Shown piece after piece: positions 46,689 through 55,647 of a stretch of 64,000 nt of DNA. Source of the DNA: Clostridium beijerinckii (GTDB lineage Bacteria > Bacillota > Clostridia > Clostridiales > Clostridiaceae). The position numbers were made by a program, and so were the translations under genes. Each line of letters starts with the position of its first letter. Within the stretch, counting starts at the first letter, position 1. A model generated the notes under the pieces. It worked only from the letters and a program-made list of their open reading frames with translations, searched no databases and was not told where the DNA came from. The stretch is from positions 1,984,001 through 2,048,000 of the forward strand of contig NZ_CP144906.1 of the NCBI RefSeq assembly GCF_036699995.1. The letters are read 5' to 3'.

Positions 46689-47687
46689 ATGAGTGTCACT
46701 ATAAAAGATATTGCAAAATTAGCGAATGTTTCTCATACAACGGTGTCTAGAGCACTTAATAATAGTCCTTATATTAATGAAGAAACCAAGGTTAAAATTA
46801 TGGCTTTAGCAAAAGAATTGAATTATGTACCAAATTATAGTGCTAAGAGTCTTGTTCTATTAAAATCATACGTTATAGGAGTATTTTTTTCATCAATTAG
46901 CGAAGGAACATCAGATACATTCTTTCATGAAATTATAAGAGGAGTTAATAATGTCATAGATAAAGAATATAATTTGGTTGTAAGAGGTATAGATGATTAT
47001 CAATATTCTCACTTAATTGATAATAGAAATTTTGATGGAATAATCGTTGTAAGCCAAAGTAAAAATGACGATGAATTTATACAAACTATTTTAGAGAAAA
47101 ATATACCAACTGTAGTTATAAATAGATATATTGAAAATGAAGGACTAGTAAACATAATGTCAGATGATACAAAAGGAGTTTATGATGCAGTTACTTATTT
47201 TATAGAGAATAATCATAGGAAAATAGCATTATTGCAAGGAAATAAGGAATTTGAATCAACAGTATATAGAAAAAGAGGATATATAAGAGCGTTAGAGGAT
47301 AATAATATTCCGATTAATGAGGAATATATTTTAAGTGGTAGATATGACCTTAAAAGTGGATATGAGAATATGAAAAAGTTACTTAAATTAGAGAATGTTC
47401 CAACAGCAGTATTTTGCGCTAATGATGATATTGGGGTAGGGGCTATGAAAGCAATATTTGAAGCTGGGTTAAAAGTTCCAGAAGATATCTCAATTATAGG
47501 GTTTGATGATAGCAACTTTTGTAACTATGTAACTCCTCCATTGACAAGTGTGAGGAAGGATTCTTTGGCGATGAGCGAATATGGCGGAAGAAACTTATTA
47601 AATCTTATAAAGAATAAAGAAGTAGATAAAGAAAAAGTTTATATACAATCTCAGCTTGTAGTAAGAAAATCAGTAAAAAAACTTTAA
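46689..47687 (+). CDS. LacI-family regulator of the hexuronate locus
   Basis: 332 residues from the ATG at 46689 (MSVTIKDIAKLANVSHTTVSRALN); an upstream start would add 18 residues before the helix-turn-helix. The N-terminal HTH (about 4-25) and hinge are typical, followed by a periplasmic-binding-like sugar domain. It is directly before the first of two promoters that each carry three palindromic operators; it is therefore the likely repressor of both, released by a hexuronate or a pathway intermediate. This is inferred from position and operator form. Confidence 0.87.
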   Translation: MSVTIKDIAKLANVSHTTVSRALNNSPYINEETKVKIMALAKELNYVPNYSAKSLVLLKSYVIGVFFSSISEGTSDTFFHEIIRGVNNVIDKEYNLVVRGIDDYQYSHLIDNRNFDGIIVVSQSKNDDEFIQTILEKNIPTVVINRYIENEGLVNIMSDDTKGVYDAVTYFIENNHRKIALLQGNKEFESTVYRKRGYIRALEDNNIPINEEYILSGRYDLKSGYENMKKLLKLENVPTAVFCANDDIGVGAMKAIFEAGLKVPEDISIIGFDDSNFCNYVTPPLTSVRKDSLAMSEYGGRNLLNLIKNKEVDKEKVYIQSQLVVRKSVKKL

Positions 47688-47694
47688 TAATGGA

Positions 47695-47732
47695 TTTTAA
47701 TAATTAGTGAATTTAAGCACTAATTATTAAAA
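47695..47732. repeat. Hairpin between regulator and hexuronate promoter
   Basis: TTTTAATAATTAGTG and CACTAATTATTAAAA, 15 bp each, with an eight-base loop. No T run follows on the plus strand, so it is a weak terminator candidate for the regulator. Confidence 0.5.
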
Positions 47733-47737
47733 AAAGT

Positions 47738-47751
47738 TGTTAACGTTCACA
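47738..47751. promoter_or_regulatory. Operator/cre-like site upstream of the uxaC promoter
   Basis: TGTTAACGTTCACA, eight bases before the -35. It fits the LacI-type operator of this locus and also differs from a cre box (TGWAANCGNTNWCA) at only one position, so it could be bound by CcpA. Confidence 0.62.
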
Positions 47752-47759
47752 AAAAAGTG

Positions 47760-47788
47760 TTGCGTTATTTGAAATATGATATTATAAT
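47760..47788 (+). promoter_or_regulatory. Promoter P1 of the uxaC operon
   Basis: TTGCGT and TATAAT with a 17-bp spacer. Transcription should begin near 47795. Confidence 0.78.
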
Positions 47789-47814
47789 AAAGTTATCAAG
47801 TAGATACAAGAAAA

Positions 47815-47860
47815 TGTTCACGTGAACAGGAATTTGCACGTATTTTTGTTCACGTGAACA
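47815..47860. promoter_or_regulatory. Two perfect palindromic operators downstream of P1
   Basis: TGTTCACGTGAACA occurs at 47815-47828 and again at 47847-47860, 32 bp apart (three turns), in the untranslated leader between the start point and uxaC. A repressor bound there could block elongation or loop to the upstream site. Confidence 0.82.
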
Positions 47861-47882
47861 AAAAAGAAAAGAGGATTTTGAT

Positions 47883-49283
47883 ATGAAAAAGTTTATGGAT
47901 GAAAATTTTTTATTAAGCAACGAAGTATCTGAAAAATTATATCATAATTATTCAGAAAAAATGCCAATTATTGATTATCATTGCCACATTAATCCGAAGG
48001 AAATATTAGAAGACAAAAAGTTTGAAAATATAACTCAAGTATGGCTTTATGGTGATCATTATAAATGGAGACAGATGAGAACTTTGGGCATAGATGAAAA
48101 ATATATTACAGGAGATGGAAGTGATTATGAAAAGTTCTTAGCTTGGGCAAAGACTATATCATTAGCTATCGGAAATCCACTTTATCATTGGACACACTTA
48201 GAACTTAAGAGATTCTTTGGAATAGATGAAGTTTTAAATGAAAAAAGTGCACCTGCTATTTGGGAAAAAGTTAATAAGCTGTTAAATAGCGATGATTTTA
48301 CAGTAAGAAATCTTATAAAGAAATCAAATGTAAAAGTGATATGTACAACAGATGATCCTATAGATTCATTAGAATATCATTTAGCAATAAAAGAAGATAA
48401 AAGCTTTGATGTGAAAGTATTACCAGCTTTTAGACCTGATAAAGCTCTAGGAGTTAATAAAGAAACATTTAAAGATTGGTTTAACAAACTAGAAGAAGTA
48501 GTTGGTTCTAAAATTTCAAACTTTGATGAATATTTAGAAGCATTAAAAAAGAGAGTGGAATATTTTCATGAAGCTGGATGTAGAGTATCAGATAATGCAT
48601 TGGATTTTGTTCCAGTAGGAAATGCTTCGTTAGAAGAAGTTAGAGAAATTTTTGCAAACGTACTTAAAAATGGACAAGTATCTTTTGAAGATGAAAATAA
48701 ATTAAGAGTATATATATTAAAGTTCTTTGGAAAATTATATCACGATCTAGGATGGGTAATGCAATTTCACATGAATTGCGTTAGAGATAATAACAAAGTA
48801 ATGTTCGAAAAATTGGGACCTGATACAGGATTTGATTCACTTAATGACACAGAAGTTGCAATTCCACTATCAAGGTTATTAGATGCATTAAATAGTGAAA
48901 AAGCTTTACCTAAGACTATTATATATAGTTTAAATCCAAATGATAATTCTACAATAGGAACATTACTTGGATGCTTCCAAGGAGACGGAATTAAGGGCAA
49001 AATACAATTTGGATCAGCTTGGTGGTTTAATGATCACAAGATTGGTATGCAAGATCAAATTAGAACTTTAGCTAATTTAGGCATGCTAAGCACATTTGTT
49101 GGAATGTTAACAGACTCTAGAAGCTTTTTATCTTACACAAGACATGAATATTTTAGAAGAATACTTTGCAATGTAATTGGAGAATGGGTAGAAAATGGCG
49201 AGTTACCTAATGACATTGAACATTTAGGACAAATTGTAGCTGACATTAGTTATAATAACGCAGACAAATACTTTAATATGTAA
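47883..49283 (+). CDS. uxaC: Glucuronate isomerase (UxaC)
   Basis: Turns glucuronate into fructuronate and galacturonate into tagaturonate, the first step of hexuronate use. 466 residues, the usual length. Family patterns are IIDYHCHINPKEI near the start, VICTTDDPIDSLEYH, and the late GSAWWFNDHKIGMQDQ and TDSRSFLSYTRHEYFRR. It is first after P1 and its double operator. AGAGG lies close to the ATG. Confidence 0.95.
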   Translation: MKKFMDENFLLSNEVSEKLYHNYSEKMPIIDYHCHINPKEILEDKKFENITQVWLYGDHYKWRQMRTLGIDEKYITGDGSDYEKFLAWAKTISLAIGNPLYHWTHLELKRFFGIDEVLNEKSAPAIWEKVNKLLNSDDFTVRNLIKKSNVKVICTTDDPIDSLEYHLAIKEDKSFDVKVLPAFRPDKALGVNKETFKDWFNKLEEVVGSKISNFDEYLEALKKRVEYFHEAGCRVSDNALDFVPVGNASLEEVREIFANVLKNGQVSFEDENKLRVYILKFFGKLYHDLGWVMQFHMNCVRDNNKVMFEKLGPDTGFDSLNDTEVAIPLSRLLDALNSEKALPKTIIYSLNPNDNSTIGTLLGCFQGDGIKGKIQFGSAWWFNDHKIGMQDQIRTLANLGMLSTFVGMLTDSRSFLSYTRHEYFRRILCNVIGEWVENGELPNDIEHLGQIVADISYNNADKYFNM

Positions 49284-49290
49284 TCTTTTA

Positions 49291-49325
49291 TGTATGAAAA
49301 TAAGTGAGATGCTTATTTTCATACA
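49291..49325. repeat. Hairpin between uxaC and uxaB1
   Basis: TGTATGAAAATAAG (49291-49304) and its complement (49312-49325), no T run. Within one operon, it may stabilise or process the mRNA. Confidence 0.65.
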
Positions 49326-49370
49326 ATAATGCAAAGATACAGATGAAGTGAAGATTTAGGAGGAATAGCT

Positions 49371-50819
49371 ATGAAATTAAATAAGGAATTATATAAAGAA
49401 TTTAAAACATATCCAGAAAAAGTATTGCAATTTGGAGAAGGTAACTTTTTGAGAGCTTTTGTTGATTGGCAAATAGATAAAATGAATGATGAAGCAGATT
49501 TCAATGGAAGCGTTGTAGTTGTTCAGCCATTAGAAAATGGTCTTGTGGACATGCTTAATGATCAAGATTGTCTATACACTTTATATTTACAAGGGGTTCA
49601 AAATGGGCAAGCATCAAAAACTCATAAAGTAATCAATAGTATAAGTAGGGGAATTAATCCTTACAGAGACTATAATGAATATTTAAAAGTTGCAGAAAAT
49701 CCAGAATTAAGATTTATAGTGTCAAATACAACAGAGGCAGGAATTGCATTTGATGAAAACGATACTTTAAATGGAGGATGTCAAAAAAGTTATCCAGGTA
49801 AGCTAACAGCATTCTTATATCACAGATTTAATGCATTTAATGGAGATGACAGTAAGGGATTTATTATAATTCCGTGCGAGCTTATTGATAGAAATGGTGA
49901 AAAACTTAAAGAAATAGTATTAAGATATGCAGAAGTATGGAACTTAGGACAAGACTTTATTGATTGGACAAACAATGCTAATACTTTTTGTTGTAGTTTA
50001 GTTGATAGAATAGTGCCAGGATATCCAAGAGATACAATTGATGAGGTTAGAGAAGAGCTTGGATATGATGATAATTTAGTAGATGTAGGTGAAATATTCC
50101 ACTTATGGGTAATAGAAGGTCCTCAGTCTATAAAAGATGAATTACCAATAGAAAAAGCTGGACTTAATGTAAAAGTTGTAGATGATATGACACCATATAG
50201 AACAAGAAAAGTTAGAATTTTAAATGGGCCTCATACAGCAATGGTTCCAGTAGCATATCTTTATGGTTTAGAAACTGTAGGGGAAGCGGTTGATCATGAG
50301 GTTATAGGAAGATATGTCCATGATGTAATATATGATGAAATTATAGAAACTTTAGATTTGCCTCACGAAGAATTAGTGGAATTTGCAGATGCGATTATAG
50401 AAAGATTTCAAAATCCATATGTAAAGCACTATTTAATGAGTATAGCATTAAATTCATTATCTAAATATAAAACAAGAGATTTACCAAGTTTAACTGAATA
50501 TCTAAAGAGAAAAGGTACACTTCCTAAGAAATTAGTATTCTCCCTTGCATCTTTAATAGAATTCTACAAAGGAAAAAGAGGAGACGAAGACATTCAATTA
50601 ACTGATGATGAGGATATATTAGAATTATTTAAGAAATTATGGGAAAAATACGATGGAACAAAAGAAGGCCTAAACAAAATTGTAACTTCAGTTCTTGGGT
50701 ATGAAAAGAATTGGGGAATCAATTTAAATGAAATTCCTAATCTTGCTGATGAGATTTCAAGATATTTAGAAATAATTGAAAAAGTAGGAATGAAGGAAGC
50801 TGTTAAAGTAGTTTTATAA
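49371..50819 (+). CDS. uxaB: Tagaturonate reductase (UxaB), first copy
   Basis: Reduces tagaturonate to altronate with NADH. 482 residues with [17 protein letters not shown] at the start (Rossmann part), [27 protein letters not shown] and [15 protein letters not shown], as in E. coli UxaB. A close second copy lies at 54108; residues 203-382 are identical in the two. GGAGG precedes the ATG. Confidence 0.94.
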   Translation: MKLNKELYKEFKTYPEKVLQFGEGNFLRAFVDWQIDKMNDEADFNGSVVVVQPLENGLVDMLNDQDCLYTLYLQGVQNGQASKTHKVINSISRGINPYRDYNEYLKVAENPELRFIVSNTTEAGIAFDENDTLNGGCQKSYPGKLTAFLYHRFNAFNGDDSKGFIIIPCELIDRNGEKLKEIVLRYAEVWNLGQDFIDWTNNANTFCCSLVDRIVPGYPRDTIDEVREELGYDDNLVDVGEIFHLWVIEGPQSIKDELPIEKAGLNVKVVDDMTPYRTRKVRILNGPHTAMVPVAYLYGLETVGEAVDHEVIGRYVHDVIYDEIIETLDLPHEELVEFADAIIERFQNPYVKHYLMSIALNSLSKYKTRDLPSLTEYLKRKGTLPKKLVFSLASLIEFYKGKRGDEDIQLTDDEDILELFKKLWEKYDGTKEGLNKIVTSVLGYEKNWGINLNEIPNLADEISRYLEIIEKVGMKEAVKVVL

Positions 50820-50828
50820 TGAAATTTA

Positions 50829-50864
50829 TTATCGTGCAATTAAATTTTCTTAATTGCATGATAA
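50829..50864. repeat. Hairpin between uxaB1 and the HIT gene
   Basis: TTATCGTGCAATTAA (50829-50843) and TTAATTGCATGATAA (50850-50864) pair with a single mismatch around a six-base loop; no T run. Confidence 0.62.
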
Positions 50865-50898
50865 GTAAATATATATCAATAATAAAGGAGGTAAATAA

Positions 50899-51321
50899 AT
50901 GAGTTTTGATGAAAATTGTTTTTATTGTTCAAAGAATCAAGATTTAGATTCTTTAATGATTAAGATTTGTGATTTAGATGTATCAACAGTATATTTGTTT
51001 AAGGAACAAACTTATGGTGGAAGATGCAATGTTGTTTATAAGGAACATAAGAGTGAAATTGCGGATTTAACTGAAGAGGAAGCAGCAGCTTTCATAAATG
51101 ACGCTAGAAAGGTAGCTAAAGCAATCCATAAAGCCTTTAATCCAGATAAAGTAAATTATGGAGCATTTGCTGATACTATGAAACATCTTCATCTTCATAT
51201 TGTACCTAAATATGAAGGCGGCCCATCTTGGGGAAAAACTTTTGAGATGAATCCACAAAAAATATATTTAAGTGATGATGAGTACCAAAACCTAATTTGT
51301 AAAATAAAAGATAATTTATAA
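50899..51321 (+). CDS. HIT-family protein in the hexuronate operon
   Basis: 140 residues. The histidine triad is HLHLHIVPK near the C-terminus, and an N-terminal CFYC pair suggests metal binding. HIT enzymes hydrolyse or transfer nucleotides (AMP derivatives, nucleotide sugars). It lies between uxaB1 and the transporter gene, downstream of P1; its link to sugar acid use is unexplained. AAAGGAGG precedes the ATG. Confidence 0.86.
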   Translation: MSFDENCFYCSKNQDLDSLMIKICDLDVSTVYLFKEQTYGGRCNVVYKEHKSEIADLTEEEAAAFINDARKVAKAIHKAFNPDKVNYGAFADTMKHLHLHIVPKYEGGPSWGKTFEMNPQKIYLSDDEYQNLICKIKDNL

Positions 51322-51374
51322 TATTGGATTAATGAATAAAAAATTAACTAAATTAAAGATACGGAGGAAAAGGA

Positions 51375-52781
51375 ATGTTAAATTCTGTTGACAAAAACGC
51401 ATCAACTAATGCTAATAATGGAAACGTTAAATTAAGTTTAAGAGAGAAAATTTCTTACGGTTTTGGAGATTTTGGTAATGGATTTATGTTTGACTTAGGT
51501 CAATCATATCTTACAAAGTTTTTTATAGATACATGTGGAATTAGTGCTGGAGCAGTTGGTGGTATATTTGCATTTACAAAAATATTCGATGCATTCATGG
51601 ATCCATTAGCAGGATCATTGATAGATAGTAGAAAAGCAGGTAAATCAGGAAAGTTTAGACCTGTAATGATGATTTCAAGTATAATTCTTGCTTTACTTAC
51701 AATTATTACTTTTACTATGCCTGAGATGCCGCTTTCATCTAAGATTATATATGGTTATGCAACATATATGATTTGGGGGCTTGTATATTCATTCACTAAT
51801 GTTCCTTACGGATCATTAGCATCGGTTATGACAAGAGATGTAGAGGATAGAAGCCAATTAGCTACATTTAGACAAGCTGGTTCATTAGGAGCACAATTAA
51901 TAACAGGGGTAGCTTTTGTACCTATTCTTATGATGTTTAGTGATAAAAAAGTTGGTTATCCAGTTGCAGCTGCAGTTATGGCTGTTATAGGAGTTATTTC
52001 ATTCTTTATCTGTTTTGCAAACACAAAAGAACACGTTGTAGTTAACAGAGAAGGTAAATCAGAAAAGGCATCTGCTAAAGATTATTTTAAAGTTGTATTT
52101 ACAAACAGACCATTATTATGTTTAATTCTTATGCAATTATTTACAATATCAGCTATGAATACTAACAACCAAATGATGATTTTCTTCTGCCAATATAACT
52201 TAGGAGATATTGCACTTCAACCAAAAGTTAATGGTATAATGATTGGATGTTCTGTAATTGGTATATTTGCTATTCCATTCTTAGTAAAGAAGTTTGGTAA
52301 AAAGAAAACTGCAATTACAGGATTAGTAATTGGAATTATTGCAAATGGATTAAACTTTGTAATACCAACAAATGCTACTACTTTCACAGTTCTTGTTACA
52401 ATAGGATATGTAGCACTAGCTATTCCAAATGGAGTAACTTGGGCATTTGTTACAGATGCAATTGACTACGGTCATTGGCATACTGGAATAAGAAAAGAAG
52501 GCGTGACTTATGCTGCATTCAACTTTTCAAGAAAGATAGCTCAATCAATCGCTGCGCTTGTTAGTGCAAGTGTATTAGGTATGACTGGATATGTTGCAAA
52601 TGCACAACAAAGTTCAGAAACATTGTTAGGAATTAAGGGAGCAATGACATTGTATCCAGCAGTAGCTTTAGCTTTAGCTGCTCTTGTAGTAGGTATATTA
52701 CACAACTTACCAGATGACAAGTACAGAAAAGTTGCTCAAGATTTACAAGAAGGAAAATGGGAAAAAGGAATATTAGAATAA
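51375..52781 (+). CDS. GPH-family hexuronide/sugar symporter (UidB/MelB-like)
   Basis: 468 residues with 12 likely membrane helices. The family start is SYGFGDFGNGFMFDLGQSYL, and DAFMDPLAGSLIDSRK and DAIDYGHWHTGIRKEGVTYA follow, as in the glycoside-pentoside-hexuronide:cation symporters. It probably imports glucuronides or hexuronates for the enzymes of the same operon. GGAGG precedes the ATG; the terminator at 52825 ends the operon. Confidence 0.9.
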   Translation: MLNSVDKNASTNANNGNVKLSLREKISYGFGDFGNGFMFDLGQSYLTKFFIDTCGISAGAVGGIFAFTKIFDAFMDPLAGSLIDSRKAGKSGKFRPVMMISSIILALLTIITFTMPEMPLSSKIIYGYATYMIWGLVYSFTNVPYGSLASVMTRDVEDRSQLATFRQAGSLGAQLITGVAFVPILMMFSDKKVGYPVAAAVMAVIGVISFFICFANTKEHVVVNREGKSEKASAKDYFKVVFTNRPLLCLILMQLFTISAMNTNNQMMIFFCQYNLGDIALQPKVNGIMIGCSVIGIFAIPFLVKKFGKKKTAITGLVIGIIANGLNFVIPTNATTFTVLVTIGYVALAIPNGVTWAFVTDAIDYGHWHTGIRKEGVTYAAFNFSRKIAQSIAALVSASVLGMTGYVANAQQSSETLLGIKGAMTLYPAVALALAALVVGILHNLPDDKYRKVAQDLQEGKWEKGILE

Positions 52782-52824
52782 TAATTATATAAATAAATCA
52801 TTGATATTTAGCTAAGAATAATGA

Positions 52825-52867
52825 AACACTATCAACTCTCAAAATATAAGTTGATAGTGTTTTATCT
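52825..52867 (+). terminator. Terminator of the uxaC operon
   Basis: AACACTATCAACT (52825-52837) and its complement (52849-52861), followed by TTTATCT. Confidence 0.85.
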
Positions 52868-52909
52868 TTATATATTGAGTAAATAAAAAGATATATACTT
52901 GTAAAAAAC

Positions 52910-52960
52910 TGTTAACGTTCACAAAAAAGTATTGCATATTTTTTGATTTGATACTATAAT
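52910..52960 (+). promoter_or_regulatory. Promoter P2 with upstream operator, second hexuronate unit
   Basis: TGTTAACGTTCACA at 52910-52923, then eight bases, TTGCAT (52932-52937), a 17-bp spacer, and TATAAT (52955-52960). Layout and sequence repeat P1 at 47738-47788 almost base for base. Confidence 0.8.
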
Positions 52961-52993
52961 GTAAATATAACTTAAATAATTTTTAACTAAAAT

Positions 52994-53038
52994 TGTTCAC
53001 GTTAACAATTGTTCGACCTCTAATTGTTAACGTGAACG
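52994..53038. promoter_or_regulatory. Two operators downstream of P2
   Basis: TGTTCACGTTAACA (52994-53007) and TGTTAACGTGAACG (53025-53038), 31 bp apart, variants of the perfect palindromes after P1. The pair presumably binds the same LacI-type regulator. Confidence 0.75.
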
Positions 53039-53085
53039 AAAAATGCTTTGATATATAAATAAGCTATAAACTTATTTAATATATA

Positions 53086-53213
53086 ACACAGTTCTTAAAA
53101 ATACAGAAAATCAGTAATATAGACTTTAAAATAATATAGAATTCTTCAAACCCATAATTTTCATACTATAATTTATTAATAATATTTTAAGTTAACCATT
53201 TTAAGAACTGTGT
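53086..53213. repeat. 128-bp segment bounded by perfect 15-bp inverted repeats
   Basis: ACACAGTTCTTAAAA (53086-53100) and TTTTAAGAACTGTGT (53199-53213) enclose 98 AT-rich bases with no gene. It may be a leader RNA stem or a small MITE-like element. Another hairpin, TAGTTTAAAA/TTTTAAACTA, lies at 53291-53319. The stretch 52782-53410 holds otherwise only the terminator and P2 region. Confidence 0.6.
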
Positions 53214-53410
53214 ATTTAATTAATAGTGATAGCGCAAAATAGATTTGTTAAGAAATAAATGTTTGAAATTATAATATATATTCTAAAAAATAGTTTAAAA
53301 TACTATGAATTTTAAACTAGTTGATATTCTAAAGAATAATTTTATTATCTAAAACCTGTATATATATTTATTATAAAGATATTAATTAAAAAAGAATTTG
53401 AGGTGTAATA

Positions 53411-53775
53411 ATGAGAAGGAAAGAAGTTTTAGGTGATTATGATCTAGTTCAAAAGATGATGTAGCAGATTTTTTCTTAAATAAGGAAGCGAAAATAGTCG
53501 CAGTAAAATTAGGGCCAGAAGGATGCTATATAAAAGATAAAAAAGAAGGAGTCAAGGTCGCAGGATATAATGTATCAGATTTAATTCAAGATACAGCTGG
53601 GGCAGGCGATGTTTTTGCAGCTGGATTTTTAGAAAAATTATCACTAAACGAAATTGGACAATATGCTAACGGTGTTGGAGTTATGGCAACATTGGTACAA
53701 GGAGATATGGAAGGTTATCCATATTATGATCAACTGATGGAATTCATAGGAAAGAGACAAGGTGTTGAAAGATAG
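53411..53775 (+). pseudogene. Remnant of 2-keto-3-deoxygluconate kinase (PfkB family)
   Basis: An ATG with GAGGTG opens a 17-codon frame that ends in TAG at 53462. From about 53443 another frame runs to TAG at 53773-53775 and encodes about 110 residues: KIVAVKLGPEGCYIKDKK, the PfkB signature DTAGAGDVFAAGFLEKL and a C-terminus typical of KDG kinases. About 190 N-terminal codons are missing and a frameshift lies near 53451. In this operon the expected gene is kdgK, which makes KDPG from the UxaA product, so the pathway's kinase step is lost here unless another copy exists. Confidence 0.85.
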
Positions 53776-54107
53776 AATTTTCTGAAACAGATATTACTAT
53801 ATTTCTAACAATTGAAAATGTTAGCGCTATTAAAAGTATTTCCTTCATATAAAATGTTAATTACATTTAAGGATAAGTAAAGAGGATTATTTTGATAATT
53901 AAATTTTAAGTGTATTCTATCTCTAAATTATAAACTTCAAATAATATTTAAAATAAACTTTTACTTATCTTTAATAATATATAGATCCAAATTAATATTA
54001 CTAATTGGAGGTATATCAAATATTAAAATGATAAAATTTGCATTGTTAATTGTCCATTGAAATTAGTTTAAGATATTTTTAATGAAAAAACTTAGGAGGA
54101 ATAACTA
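53776..54107. other. 332-bp gap before uxaB2
   Basis: AT-rich, with a weak inverted match GGATAAGTAAAG (about 53870) and CTTTTACTTATC (about 53960). No clear promoter or gene. A ten-codon ATG frame after GGAGG near 54030 is too far from that site to be convincing. Confidence 0.55.
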
Positions 54108-55556
54108 ATGAAATTGAACAAGAAACTATATAAAGAATTTAAGACTTACCCTGAAAAAGTGCTACAATTTGGGGAAGGAAATTTCCTAAGAGCATTTGTT
54201 GATTGGCAAATTGACAAAATGAATGAAGAAGCAGGTTTCAATGGAAGTGTCGTAGTCGTTCAGCCTCAAGAAGGTGGACTAGTTAATATGCTAAATGAAC
54301 AAGATGGCTTGTTTACACTTTATCTTCAAGGAGTTCAAGGAAAAAGAGCTATAAAAACACATAAAATAATCAATAGTATAAGTAGAGGAATTAATCCATA
54401 TACAGATTATAATGAATATTTAAAAGTTGCAGAAAATCCAGAATTAAGGTTCATAGTGTCAAATACAACAGAGGCAGGAATTGCTTTTGATGAGAATGAT
54501 AAGTTAAATGAAGGATGTCAAAAAAGTTTTCCCGGTAAGTTAACTGCATTTTTGTTCCGTAGATTCATGGTGTTTAATGGTGACAATAGTAAAGGTTTTA
54601 TTATAATTCCATGTGAGCTTATTGATAGAAATGGTGAAAAACTTAAAGAAATAGTGCTAAGGTATGCAGAAATTTGGAATTTAGGACAAGATTTTGTGGA
54701 TTGGATAAATGATGCTAATACTTTTTGCTGTAGTTTAGTTGATAGAATAGTTCCAGGATATCCAAGAGATACAATTGATGAAGTTAGAGAAGAACTTGGA
54801 TATGATGATAATTTAGTAGATGTAGGTGAAATATTCCACTTATGGGTAATAGAAGGCCCTCAGTCTATAAAAGATGAATTACCAATAGAAAAAGCTGGAC
54901 TTAATGTAAAAGTTGTAGATGATATGACACCATATAGAACAAGAAAAGTTAGAATTTTAAATGGGCCTCATACAGCAATGGTTCCGGTAGCATATCTTTA
55001 TGGTTTAGAAACTGTAGGGGAAGCGGTTGATCATGAGGTTATAGGAAGATATGTCCACGATGTAATATATGATGAAATTATAGAAACTTTAGATTTGCCT
55101 CACGAAGAGCTAGTAGAATTTGCAGATGCGATTATAGAAAGATTTCAAAATCCATATGTAAAGCATTATCTAATGAGTATAGCATTAAATTCATTATCTA
55201 AATACAAAACAAGAGATTTACCAAGTTTGACTGAATATCTAAAGAGAAAAGGGGCGCTTCCTAAGAAACTAGTATTCTCCCTTGCATCTTTAATAGAATT
55301 CTACAAAGGAAAAAGAGGAGACAAAGACATTCAATTAACTGATGATGAGGATATATTAGAATTATTTAAGAAATTATGGGAAAAATACGATGGAACAAAA
55401 GAAGGCCTAAACAAAATTGTAACTTCTGTTCTTGCGTATGAAAAGAATTGGGGAAGTAATTTAAATGAAATTCCTAACCTAGCTGATGAAGTTTCAAGAT
55501 ATTTAGAAATAATTGAAAAAGTAGGGATGAAGGAAGCTATAAAAGAAGTTATTTAG
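54108..55556 (+). CDS. uxaB: Tagaturonate reductase (UxaB), second copy
   Basis: 482 residues, the same enzyme as the copy at 49371. Compared with it there are about 27 differences in residues 1-202, none in 203-382, and about eight in the last 100; the matching DNA is also near-identical in the core. The pattern suggests gene conversion after a duplication. AGGAGG precedes the ATG. It comes between the broken kdgK and uxaA, downstream of P2. Confidence 0.94.
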   Translation: MKLNKKLYKEFKTYPEKVLQFGEGNFLRAFVDWQIDKMNEEAGFNGSVVVVQPQEGGLVNMLNEQDGLFTLYLQGVQGKRAIKTHKIINSISRGINPYTDYNEYLKVAENPELRFIVSNTTEAGIAFDENDKLNEGCQKSFPGKLTAFLFRRFMVFNGDNSKGFIIIPCELIDRNGEKLKEIVLRYAEIWNLGQDFVDWINDANTFCCSLVDRIVPGYPRDTIDEVREELGYDDNLVDVGEIFHLWVIEGPQSIKDELPIEKAGLNVKVVDDMTPYRTRKVRILNGPHTAMVPVAYLYGLETVGEAVDHEVIGRYVHDVIYDEIIETLDLPHEELVEFADAIIERFQNPYVKHYLMSIALNSLSKYKTRDLPSLTEYLKRKGALPKKLVFSLASLIEFYKGKRGDKDIQLTDDEDILELFKKLWEKYDGTKEGLNKIVTSVLAYEKNWGSNLNEIPNLADEVSRYLEIIEKVGMKEAIKEVI

Positions 55557-55647
55557 AAATAAGATTATAAATTAGTATTATAGAATATTCATATGCTGTT
55601 AAATTTAAAGTTATGAACAATAATTTAATGGAAGTAGGTAGAGATTA

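Noticed and set aside
54050..54080. Leader-peptide-like ATG frame before uxaB2
   Set aside because: The nearest GGAGG is too far from the ATG and the ten-residue product has no run of regulatory codons.
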